Origin: a bacterium | GTDB taxonomy: Bacteria > Vulcanimicrobiota > Vulcanimicrobiia > Vulcanimicrobiales > Vulcanimicrobiaceae | Assembly (NCBI GenBank): GCA_021807065.1 | Contig: JAKAPO010000002.1 | Span: 1-32,026, forward strand | DNA: 32,026 bases | Reading direction: 5' to 3' | In this document: positions 20,160 to 27,160 of the stretch, one piece after another | Position numbering within the stretch: the first letter of the stretch is position 1 | Layout: every line of letters starts with the position of its first letter | Made by a program: the position numbers and the translations under genes | The notes under the pieces: generated by a model | What the model was told of the DNA's origin: nothing | Databases searched by the model: none | The model's input: only the letters and a program-made list of their open reading frames with translations

Positions 20160-20920
20160 ACCCAGCGGCTGTCGTCAAGGCCGCGATGTTCCTCTGCCGA
20201 GCCGCCGGCGAGCCGCCCTCAATTCGCAGGGTCGCCGCACTCATTAAGACGGCCACGGGAAAAGCCATCCGATGGGCCGACATTTCCGCAGCGATGGATG
20301 CGGTCTGCGCCGAGCCGGGCAACACTTTTACGAGGCGCGGGCAACAAAGACGCAAGGCGGCACCGAAGCCGGGCAACACTTTTACGAGGGCCGGGCAACA
20401 AAGTGCCGATTTGGGCAACACCCCGGCAACAAACGGGCAACAGTTGGGCAACAGCCGGGCAACACTTTTACGAGGGCCGGGCAACAAAGACGCTCCAAGC
20501 ACGGGCAACATCCCGGCAACACCAATCAGATATAGAGAGACTAAGAGAATAGGAGAGACTTCGTCTCTCCCTGTGCAGCCGAAAATGAGATTCGACTTTG
20601 ACGAAACGACGAGGGCCAGCGGGTATGTCGACGCGATCTTCCCGCTCTTCGAGGCCGCGCTCTGTTCTCGTGGGGAGAAGGTCCCGATCGGCAAAACGGA
20701 GTGGAAAAAGCGGAACATGCGATGCGCTCGGGACCTGGCGAAACAAGGCATCTCCGCCGAGCGCATCATCGCTGCGTGGAAATCGGCCTGCGATCGGCTC
20801 GGTGAGCCGCCCTTCACGATGAAAATGGTCCAGGATGAGCTGATTCGCGGAGCAGCCAAGCGAGCGCCGACAGGAACAGGCAATCTCCGCGTTTTCGATG
20901 GGACCGAGGTGCTTTTGTGA
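20156..20920 (+). CDS. Replication initiator-like protein with the origin inside its gene
   Basis: The product is 254 residues. GTG 20156 overlaps the preceding stop. The N-terminal part (residues 1-50: PSIRRVAALIKTATGKAIRWADI) looks like a helix-turn-helix domain. Residues about 55-125 are a Gly/Asn/Gln/Thr-rich linker produced by DNA iterons. The C-terminal domain (EWKKRNMRCARDLAKQGISAERIIAAWK, then FTMKMVQDELI) resembles DnaD-like or lambda O-like helicase-contacting domains. Order and logic match lambda O: N-terminal DNA binding, a linker spanning ori, and a C-terminal partner domain. The assignment to initiator is inference from neighbours and iterons. Confidence 0.65.
   Translation: MNPAAVVKAAMFLCRAAGEPPSIRRVAALIKTATGKAIRWADISAAMDAVCAEPGNTFTRRGQQRRKAAPKPGNTFTRAGQQSADLGNTPATNGQQLGNSRATLLRGPGNKDAPSTGNIPATPIRYRETKRIGETSSLPVQPKMRFDFDETTRASGYVDAIFPLFEAALCSRGEKVPIGKTEWKKRNMRCARDLAKQGISAERIIAAWKSACDRLGEPPFTMKMVQDELIRGAAKRAPTGTGNLRVFDGTEVLL
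20317..20570 (+). other. Putative intragenic replication origin: iterons, AT-rich stretch, inverted repeat
   Basis: Twelve copies of (G/C)GGCAACA start at 20317, 20339, 20371, 20393, 20413, 20424, 20435, 20446, 20457, 20479, 20503 and 20514. Most intervals are 11 or 22 bases, so they lie on one DNA face. Three copies extend to CTTTTACGAG. They fall in all three reading frames, so the DNA is conserved rather than the peptide. They are followed by a purine-rich, AT-richer stretch (20522-20551) and a perfect 8-bp dyad GGAGAGAC/GTCTCTCC (20552-20570), the order seen at lambda ori. Confidence 0.7.
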
Positions 20921-22278
20921 TACAGACCCGAGATCGAATACCGCCCCAAAGCCTCGAGGCCGAGGCCGCCCTGATAGGCGCCTGCATCCAGGACCCGGTT
21001 ATCCTCGATGCCGTCGCCACGCTCGTGAGGCCCGAGGACTTCTACGCCCTCATCCACGATCGTATCTTCGGGACCCTCGCCCGCATGGTCCGGGATGGTG
21101 CGGTCGTCGACGCGATAACGGTCGCGGAACGGCTACGGGCGGCGGGGCAGCTCGAGCAATGCGGCGGGTTCTCGTACCTCTCTAGCCTTGCGGCGACGAT
21201 TCAGACCGTCGATTCGGCGGTCTATTACGCGAAGATCGTGCGCGAGAAGGCTTCGCTTCGACGGCTCATTTCGGCCGGCCAGAAACTCCAGGAACTCGGC
21301 TTTGAGGGCGAGGACGATGTTTCAGCCACGCTCGGCGCCGCGAGCAGCCTGGTCGTGGAGGCGATCGATGCCGGCACCACGCGCCGGTTCACCTCGATGG
21401 CCGAGTCCCTCGCGGCTTACGAGGCGAAGTTGGGGCAGGAGGGCGGCATCGCCTATCGCACACCCTGGGAGAAGCTCGATGCGCTCACCAGCGGCTTCGT
21501 TCCGGGCGAACTCGTGGTCTGGGCCGGCGACGGTGGGATCGGCAAGTCTCAGGCGTTGACCATGCTCACCGCATACACCGCCGAGCGGTACGGGCGCGTG
21601 GCGCTCTTTGCCACAGAGATGGGCCGTGACCGCACCGTCGCCCGCTTCGTGGCGCTCTACTCGGGCGTGAGTGCTAGGCGGCAACGGAACGACCCGCAGG
21701 CGCCGCTCACGGTGCGCGAGCAGGGCCGCATCGCGGAGGCGCGCAGGCTGCTCGAGCTCGCGCCGATAGACCTATTCGATGCGGCCCCGGCCACGACGAC
21801 TGACGACGTGGTGGCCCAATGCCGCCAGATGCACCGGGAGCGTCCGCTCAAGCAGGTGACGATCGATACCTTCGGGATGCTCGCCGATCTTGAAGAGACC
21901 GGCCGGCGCACGTTGACCTCGGTGATCGAGGCGTCAGCCCGGAAACTCGTGCGGCTTTCGCAGGAGCTCGGCATCGTGATTCACCTGGTGCAGCATTTGA
22001 ACCGCGACGGCACCGAGCGCACGAAGAAGCCCTCGAAAAGAAACCTGCGGAACGGGGGCAACCTCGAAGGCCACGCCTCGACGGTCATCCTGCTCTGGCA
22101 GAGCGCCGAGGGCAAATACTACTTCATCGTGGACAAGGCGCGGGACGGGTGCGAGCGCGATGTCGAGATGGAGCGATTCGGGCACCGCTCGGTCTGGCTC
22201 GAAAAGGGCGGACGCGAGCAGGCGTGGTGCGAGCCGCTCGATGCGATGCAAGACGACTTTTTGGACGGGCTGGGATGA
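20917..22278 (+). CDS. DnaB-like replicative helicase
   Basis: The product is 453 residues. The N-terminal domain (PPQSLEAEAALIGACIQDP; FYALIHDRIF) is the DnaB N-terminal collar. The RecA-like motor has Walker A GDGGIGKS at 204-211, a less common form of the GxxxxGKT loop, and a Walker B equivalent VTIDTFGML with D317. QHLNRDGTERTKKPSKRNLR and GHASTVILLW are the conserved C-terminal loop motifs. It unwinds DNA at the fork and presumably interacts with the DciA-like protein and initiator encoded upstream. GTG 20917 overlaps the initiator stop (GTGA). Confidence 0.92.
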   Translation: MIQTRDRIPPQSLEAEAALIGACIQDPVILDAVATLVRPEDFYALIHDRIFGTLARMVRDGAVVDAITVAERLRAAGQLEQCGGFSYLSSLAATIQTVDSAVYYAKIVREKASLRRLISAGQKLQELGFEGEDDVSATLGAASSLVVEAIDAGTTRRFTSMAESLAAYEAKLGQEGGIAYRTPWEKLDALTSGFVPGELVVWAGDGGIGKSQALTMLTAYTAERYGRVALFATEMGRDRTVARFVALYSGVSARRQRNDPQAPLTVREQGRIAEARRLLELAPIDLFDAAPATTTDDVVAQCRQMHRERPLKQVTIDTFGMLADLEETGRRTLTSVIEASARKLVRLSQELGIVIHLVQHLNRDGTERTKKPSKRNLRNGGNLEGHASTVILLWQSAEGKYYFIVDKARDGCERDVEMERFGHRSVWLEKGGREQAWCEPLDAMQDDFLDGLG

Positions 22279-22754
22279 ACCCGCTGCGGAGCGACCCTTC
22301 AATCACGGACGTGATCGCGGCCTACGAATCGTCGAGCAGTGCTGAAGAGGCCGGCCGAAAGCTGTTCCTCTCTCGCCGCGCGGTCCTCTATCGCCTTCAC
22401 GCGGTCGGCTACCCGGTGAGCCAGAAAACCGTCGCGCAACCGTTGCCACCGGCTCGTGAGTGGGCCATCACCGAGAACCTCGGCCCGATCGTCGGCGAGG
22501 CGACCATCATCGGAAACCCGTCCGCGCGCTACGTTGCGTTCCGGCTAGTGGAGAGGCGCCCCGTGAAGCGCGTGTATGTAGCCGGCCCAATGGCTGGCAT
22601 CACGGACCATAACTTCCCGGCGTTCGATGCCGCCGCAGAGAAGATCGCAGCGGCCGGCATGGATCCGATTTCGCCGGCGAATCTGTCGCGCAGGGTCTGC
22701 GCTGAGGCCGCCTCGACGTCCGCACGCTATCGATCGAGGAGGCCGAGCGAATGA
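22275..22754 (+). CDS. HTH-like domain followed by the N-terminal half of a DUF4406 protein (frameshifted)
   Basis: ATG 22275 overlaps the DnaB stop (ATGA). Residues 10-50 (VIAAYESSSSAEEAGRKLFLSRRAVLYRLHAVGYPV) look like a helix-turn-helix. From residue 97, KRVYVAGPMAGITDHNFPAF and AAEKIAAAGMDPISPANLS match DUF4406, a nucleoside deoxyribosyltransferase-like fold. The frame then runs into an unrelated Arg/Ser tail; the true C-terminus continues in the -1 frame (next entry). GGAGAGG (22550-22556) 6 bases before GTG 22563 indicates a separate start for the DUF4406 part. Confidence 0.6.
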   Translation: MNPLRSDPSITDVIAAYESSSSAEEAGRKLFLSRRAVLYRLHAVGYPVSQKTVAQPLPPAREWAITENLGPIVGEATIIGNPSARYVAFRLVERRPVKRVYVAGPMAGITDHNFPAFDAAAEKIAAAGMDPISPANLSRRVCAEAASTSARYRSRRPSE

Positions 22755-22903
22755 GGCCAGCCTTCATGGCCGTAGACCTCTCGGCGCTCTGCACTTGCGA
22801 TGCGATCTACATGCTTCCCGGCTGGGAGTCGAGCGCCGGCGCAAAGATCGAACACGCGCTTGCGGAGTATCTCGGGCTGGAAGTGCTGGAGGATCTGCCG
22901 TGA
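22751..22903 (+). pseudogene. C-terminal half of the DUF4406 protein, out of frame
   Basis: This frame, readable from 22706, gives LSIEEAERM, then AVDLSALCTCDAIYMLPGWE, SSAGAKIEHALAEYLGLEVL, exactly the end of DUF4406 proteins (the GWExSxGAxxEHALA motif). The switch from the upstream frame must lie near 22703-22712 and equals one missing base. It is either a real mutation or an assembly error. ATG 22751 could in theory start a 50-residue protein. The stop overlaps the helicase start (GTGA). Confidence 0.65.
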
Positions 22904-24273
22904 TTGACCCCACTTCATACGACAAGTTCCTGCACGCAAAAGAACGCCGAGCGCATCGTTACGGGATAGAGGTTCCAGCCGCTTCCATTCACCCGTACCT
23001 GTTCCCGTTTCAGCGTGCAATCGTATCGTGGGCGCTAGGTCTTGGTCGCGCCGCGATCTTCGCGAATACGGGGCTCGGTAAAACCCTGATGCAACTCGAA
23101 TGGCTCCGGCACATCGGGAAGCGCACGATCATATTGGCGCCACTCGCTGTATCGACGCAAACGGCGCGCGAGGCGTTGAAAATAGCCCTGGAAGCGAGAG
23201 TATGCCGGGACGATTCGGACGTGAGAGACGGGGTAAACATTACGAACTATGAGCGCATAGAGAAGTTCGACCTTTCGCGGTTCGATGCGGTGGTGCTGGA
23301 CGAATCAAGCATACTCAAAAGTTTTTCCGGGAAGATGCGTGCGCTCCTCACCGAACAATGTGAGGGCATACAATATCGCCTGGCCTGCACCGCTACCCCG
23401 AGCCCGAACGATACGATGGAACTCGGGAATCATGCGGAGTTCCTCGGAGTAATGCGCGCTGCGGAGATGCTCGCAACGTATTTCACGCACGATGGAGGAG
23501 AAACGCAGAAGTGGCGATTGAAGGGGCACGCTCAAAAAGAGTTTTGGCGCTGGGTCGCATCGTGGGCCGCGATGGCACAACACCCGAGCGATCTCGGATT
23601 CGACGATGCAGGATACGATCTCCCGGAACTGCGGATGCATGAGCACATCGTCACGGCGGAAGCGGCGGACGACCAGGAATCCCTTTTCGCGCTTCCTGCA
23701 TTGGGCTTACTTGAAACGCGCCGCGCACGGAAGCAGAGCATTAACGAGCGCGTACTTACAGCCGCGCAACTCGTTCGAGAAGAACCTGGGACGTGGCTCA
23801 TTTGGTGCGAGTTGAACGCCGAAGCAGATGCGCTACAAAACGCGCTCCCCGACGCGCTAGAGATACGGGGTTCCGATTCCTCCGACGACAAGGAGCGCGG
23901 TATGCTTGCGTTCGCAGATGGAATCGAGCCCGTGCTTATTTCCAAAGCCTCGATTTGCGGGTTTGGAATGAACTTCCAGCGCTGCCATAAGATGATCTTC
24001 GTGGGGGTTTCCTATTCATGGGAATCGCTCTACCAGGCGATTCGTCGGTGCTATCGGTTCGGGCAAACGCAGGCCGTCGACGTGCATCTCATCCTTTCAG
24101 AGCCGGAGCAGCCGGTGCTCGAAAGCCTCAAACGCAAAGAACGTGACGCGCGCGCCATGCAGACGGCGATGGTGGCGGCAGCGATGGAGGGCTTTGCCGC
24201 ACGACGGCTACGGATGCCATATAAGCAGGTGCAGGTGGAAACACCATCATGGCTTCGGCCAGAGGGAGATTAA
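22900..24273 (+). CDS. SNF2-type DEAD-like helicase/translocase
   Basis: The product is 457 residues from GTG 22900, overlapping the preceding stop. Superfamily 2 motifs in order: Q-like FPFQRAIVSWAL, Walker A ANTGLGKT (residues 56-62), DESS at 134-137 in place of DEAH, TATPSPND near 165-171, and GFGMNFQRCHKMIF plus YQAIRRCYRFGQ at the C-terminus, the motif V/VI pattern of SNF2 enzymes. It likely moves along or remodels duplex DNA. Direct linkage to a DNA methyltransferase gene suggests a role in DNA modification or replication-fork handling. Confidence 0.88.
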   Translation: MIDPTSYDKFLHAKERRAHRYGIEVPAASIHPYLFPFQRAIVSWALGLGRAAIFANTGLGKTLMQLEWLRHIGKRTIILAPLAVSTQTAREALKIALEARVCRDDSDVRDGVNITNYERIEKFDLSRFDAVVLDESSILKSFSGKMRALLTEQCEGIQYRLACTATPSPNDTMELGNHAEFLGVMRAAEMLATYFTHDGGETQKWRLKGHAQKEFWRWVASWAAMAQHPSDLGFDDAGYDLPELRMHEHIVTAEAADDQESLFALPALGLLETRRARKQSINERVLTAAQLVREEPGTWLIWCELNAEADALQNALPDALEIRGSDSSDDKERGMLAFADGIEPVLISKASICGFGMNFQRCHKMIFVGVSYSWESLYQAIRRCYRFGQTQAVDVHLILSEPEQPVLESLKRKERDARAMQTAMVAAAMEGFAARRLRMPYKQVQVETPSWLRPEGD

Positions 24274-24274
24274 C

Positions 24275-25165
24275 GTGAGCGACGGCAACAGCGTAATCAC
24301 AGACGAGTACGCCGCGTACAATGGAGACTGCGTGGAAGTCCTGCGCGGTATCCCCGACAACAGCATCGGGTACTCGGTTTTCTCCCCTCCGTTTTCCTCG
24401 CTTTACACATATTCTGATAGCGATCGCGATATGAATAACTGCCGCGACAAGAGCGAGTTCTTCGGCCACTTCGCGTTTCTCATAACGGAGCTGTATCGCG
24501 TTATGAGGCCGGGCCGTGACCTGAGTTTCCATTGCATGAATCTGCCAACGAGCAAGGTGCGCCATGGATATATCGGCATAGACGATTTCCGCGGCGATTT
24601 AATTCGAGCGTTCCAGGATGGCGGCTTCATCTATCATTCCGAGGTGTGCATTTGGAAGGACCCGGTAACGGCAATGCAGCGGACAAAGGCCATCGGGTTG
24701 CTTTACAAGCAGCTGAAGAAAGATTCGTGCCTCTCGCGGCAAGGCATCCCGGATTACTTGGTGACGGTTCGTAAGCCTGGCGAGAACCTGGACCGCGTAA
24801 CAAAGGACCCGGAGGAGTTCCGCGTTGATCTTTGGCAGCGGTACGCATCTCCGATCTGGATGGATATTAACCCGAGCGATACCTTGCAGCGAGAAAGCGC
24901 GAGAGAGTTCGCGGACGAGCGCCATATTGCGCCGCTGCAGCTCGAGGTGATTCGGCGCGCGGTCATGCTTTGGTCGAACCCTGGCGACGTTGTTCTCTCT
25001 CCGTTTATGGGCATCGGCAGTGAGGGATATGAGGCGCTGAAGATGCGGCGGCGCTTCATCGGCATCGAACTCAAGGGTTCCTACTTCACTAGCGCCGTGC
25101 AAAATCTGCAAGCCGCGATTATCGAACGCGATGCGCCGACGCTTTTCGACGAGAAGCCCGCATGA
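24275..25165 (+). CDS. DNA (cytosine-N4/adenine-N6) methyltransferase
   Basis: The product is 296 residues; GTG 24275 follows GAGGGAG by 6 bases. Catalytic motif IV is SPPF at 37-40, typical of N4-cytosine and beta-class enzymes, placed near the N-terminus as in beta-class order. The AdoMet-binding FxGxG motif is LSPFMGIGS near residue 250, followed by RRFIGIELKGSYF. It would methylate phage DNA, perhaps to escape restriction. It is encoded after the SNF2 helicase and overlaps the HNH gene (ATGA). No own restriction partner is obvious beyond the HNH protein. Confidence 0.88.
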   Translation: MSDGNSVITDEYAAYNGDCVEVLRGIPDNSIGYSVFSPPFSSLYTYSDSDRDMNNCRDKSEFFGHFAFLITELYRVMRPGRDLSFHCMNLPTSKVRHGYIGIDDFRGDLIRAFQDGGFIYHSEVCIWKDPVTAMQRTKAIGLLYKQLKKDSCLSRQGIPDYLVTVRKPGENLDRVTKDPEEFRVDLWQRYASPIWMDINPSDTLQRESAREFADERHIAPLQLEVIRRAVMLWSNPGDVVLSPFMGIGSEGYEALKMRRRFIGIELKGSYFTSAVQNLQAAIIERDAPTLFDEKPA

Positions 25166-25491
25166 CCGCAAAGAGCGCGGGCGAATGGCGCACGGCCGTA
25201 TTCGCGCGGGACGGGCACCGATGCCAGGCACTCCACCACGCATCCGCGTGCTCGCTTTTCGCTCTGCACGCCCACCACATCGTCTATTTGGCGCACCTCA
25301 CAAAAGAGACGCGCTGGGTCGTCGAGAATGGGATCACGTTGTCGGCGGTTTGCCACGCCGAAGCGCATCGCGTGCATAACGCGAACATCGAACCACGCAG
25401 ATTGAGGGAGGCGGTAGATGCCGTGAACGCCATCATTGACGTGTCGAAGAACCCGGAACTGCGCCGCCCGTACTTCATGGGGGAGCAATGA
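25162..25491 (+). CDS. HNH-like endonuclease
   Basis: The product is 109 residues. FARDGHRCQAL, then HAHHIVYLAH, the ENGITLSAVCHAEAH block and C-terminal helices form an HNH/beta-beta-alpha-metal core: HH at about 47-48, N70 and H79. The zinc-like cysteines are C22, C30 and C77. It overlaps the methyltransferase gene by 4 bases. Phage HNH proteins can assist packaging, mobility or restriction; a methyltransferase/HNH pair would fit a small restriction-modification-like unit, but this is inference. Confidence 0.75.
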   Translation: MTAKSAGEWRTAVFARDGHRCQALHHASACSLFALHAHHIVYLAHLTKETRWVVENGITLSAVCHAEAHRVHNANIEPRRLREAVDAVNAIIDVSKNPELRRPYFMGEQ

Positions 25492-25646
25492 AAACGCGGG
25501 GGCGCAAGACGACCCCGAAACCGCGGCGCGAAAACGTCGCACGGTGGCAGTTTAAAAAGGGGGCTCGGTATCCAGAGTATCTGGAGTTCTGCTCGAAGCC
25601 GGCGGTATCGCCCGACAATCAGAACCCGCCTCCGAGCATCCGCTGA
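25488..25646 (+). CDS. Basic small protein (52 aa)
   Basis: ATG 25488 overlaps the HNH stop (ATGA). The N-terminus is basic (KTRGRKTTPKPRRENVARW) and the rest Tyr/Pro-rich. Function unknown; likely nucleic-acid binding. Confidence 0.5.
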   Translation: MKTRGRKTTPKPRRENVARWQFKKGARYPEYLEFCSKPAVSPDNQNPPPSIR

Positions 25647-25677
25647 TCGAGAGCCTGCAAGCGAAGGGGAAGATGCA

Positions 25678-25713
25678 ATGATGAAAACGGAATCCGCGCA
25701 CGAGTACCTCTGA
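25678..25713 (+). CDS. 11-residue leader peptide in frame with the radical SAM gene
   Basis: ATGATG at 25678 has AAGGGGAAG (25664-25672) in good position. The frame ends in TGA (25711-25713) directly before GTG 25714 of the radical SAM gene, in the same frame. It is either a coupling leader peptide or the true N-terminus cut by a nonsense codon. Confidence 0.4.
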   Translation: MMKTESAHEYL

Positions 25714-26649
25714 GTGAGTTGGGTTGGAGGTCTTGCAGAGTGGCAAGACGGCGATACGCTATACCTTTCTGTCGCGTTCACATGGAAGCTCGACGAAGCG
25801 TGGTCCCGCGCCATCTTTGCTAGGGCGCAGGGCCTTCGTGTTCGGGCCGGCGGCCCTGCGCTATTCTTGGCGCAGATGCAGCACAAACTGGCGGACGTTG
25901 CGGACGTTGGACCAGACTGGCACGATGCGACCGCAAGGCATAATCCGCTCGCGACGATGGCAAGCAGGGGGTGCCCGGTGGGATGCTGGTTCTGTATCGT
26001 GCCGAAGATGGAGGGCAAAGATTTTACGCTAATCCCGGATTTTCCGGTGCGCCCGATTCTCTGCGACAATAACCTTTCGGCGCTGCCTGCTGACTATCAG
26101 GAGTGGATCATCGCTCGGTACAGGGCCGAAGGTGTTCATCTGATCGACGCAAACTCGGGGTTCGAGCCGCGCACTTTCACGAAGGATGTTTACGACCGAT
26201 GGAAGTCGCTGATAAACGAAGGCGGAGGGCCCTGGCGCTTCGCCTACGACGATATGCGAGAGCGCGCCGAGGTTCATGCCGTATTCGATCTGCTGCGCGA
26301 CGAGCCAGCGAGGCGCAAGCGCGTCTATACCCTCGTCGGCAACGAACCATTTGAAGAGTGTATGCAGCGTATTCTAGAGGTACTAGATGCTGGATGCGAG
26401 CCGCACGTTCAGCCAGTCATTGCACTAAACTCACTCGACCGAAAGCCACTTGTCCGCCACGATTGGACGGAGCAGAAGCTCTACGATGTAGCGCGGTGGG
26501 TCAACGGGTTCGTGTTTCGCCTTTGCTCGTTTGAAGAATACGATCGTACTCGATCGAAACGCAAGATGACCGAGGTCTACGACGAGCAACAGGGGCTATT
26601 CATGGCCCGAGAAGGCAAGCCGTTGACGGAGAAGGGGAAGATGCCATGA
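25714..26649 (+). CDS. Phage radical SAM protein
   Basis: The product is 311 residues. The radical SAM cluster motif C87-x3-C91-x2-C94 (GCPVGCWFC) binds a 4Fe-4S cluster and AdoMet. It is preceded by a short N-terminal domain (WVGGLAEWQDGDTLYLSV) and followed by strand-helix repeats (HLIDANSGFEPRTF, YTLVGNEPFEECMQRIL, VQPVIALNSLDRKPL) of a partial TIM barrel. The substrate is unknown. Between two DNA methyltransferase genes, base modification is a reasonable guess. GTG 25714 has no ribosome site of its own; it follows TGA of an in-frame leader ORF. The gene end overlaps the next gene (ATGA). Confidence 0.75.
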   Translation: MSWVGGLAEWQDGDTLYLSVAFTWKLDEAWSRAIFARAQGLRVRAGGPALFLAQMQHKLADVADVGPDWHDATARHNPLATMASRGCPVGCWFCIVPKMEGKDFTLIPDFPVRPILCDNNLSALPADYQEWIIARYRAEGVHLIDANSGFEPRTFTKDVYDRWKSLINEGGGPWRFAYDDMRERAEVHAVFDLLRDEPARRKRVYTLVGNEPFEECMQRILEVLDAGCEPHVQPVIALNSLDRKPLVRHDWTEQKLYDVARWVNGFVFRLCSFEEYDRTRSKRKMTEVYDEQQGLFMAREGKPLTEKGKMP

Positions 26650-26912
26650 CCGAGCGGACACCGGCTGAGATTGCCTCGCCCGGATACGCCTGCACGATCG
26701 CCTACGTCGGGGCAGAGATTGCCGCTGGGCGGCTGCGAATCGCCCGGATAGGGGTGCGCTCGGGGATCGTGTTCGAGGCCGTGCTCACGCCCAAGGAACG
26801 CTGCGCTGAGGTGGGGAGCGCGGTCGCGGCCGTCGTCCTCATGGTGACGATCTTCGTCCTGCCGTTCGCGGTCCTCGGGGTGCTGATCGCGCTTGGTCGG
26901 GGGCTCCTGTGA
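26646..26912 (+). CDS. Small membrane protein (88 aa)
   Basis: ATG 26646 and the stop overlap both neighbours. Residues 1-55 are a soluble strand-rich part; about 59-84 (VAAVVLMVTIFVLPFAVLGVL) form one strong membrane helix. No family recognised. Confidence 0.6.
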   Translation: MTERTPAEIASPGYACTIAYVGAEIAAGRLRIARIGVRSGIVFEAVLTPKERCAEVGSAVAAVVLMVTIFVLPFAVLGVLIALGRGLL

Positions 26913-27160
26913 CGCTGCGGGTCGTAAGCCTCTTTTGCGGACTCGGAGGATTCGACCTCGGCCTGTACGCCGCCGCCGACGCGCTGGGCATCGAGGTCGA
27001 GGTCGTGGACGCGATAGACTCGTGGCCCGTCGCCGTCGAGGTCTATAACCGAAACCAGCGCCACGCCGTCGCCCGCGTTGCCGACGTGAAGAAGATGACG
27101 CGCGCCGATCTCGCGCCGCACGACCTCATCATCGGTGGCCCTCCGTGCGTGGGGGCATAG
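26909..27160 (+). CDS. C5-cytosine DNA methyltransferase, N-terminal part (frameshifted)
   Basis: The frame gives 83 residues. VVSLFCGLGGFDLG is motif I (AdoMet binding), the acidic residue in VVDAIDSW lies in motif II, and IIGGPPC with C80 is motif IV, which holds the catalytic cysteine. After PPC the frame hits TAG within four codons, whereas the homologous continuation GHSMAGKRLG is in the +1 frame. An extra G in the run 27151-27155 explains it. GTG 26909 overlaps the preceding stop (GTGA). Confidence 0.75.
   Translation: MTLRVVSLFCGLGGFDLGLYAAADALGIEVEVVDAIDSWPVAVEVYNRNQRHAVARVADVKKMTRADLAPHDLIIGGPPCVGA

Noticed and set aside
20317-20521. CRISPR-like array of short repeats
   Set aside because: Repeats are 8 bases with 3-24-base gaps, lie inside an expressed gene and lack unique spacers; iterons explain them.
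20128-21057. 309-codon minus-strand frame over the initiator and helicase genes
   Set aside because: It is antisense to two supported genes and shows the low-complexity composition of a GC-rich shadow frame.
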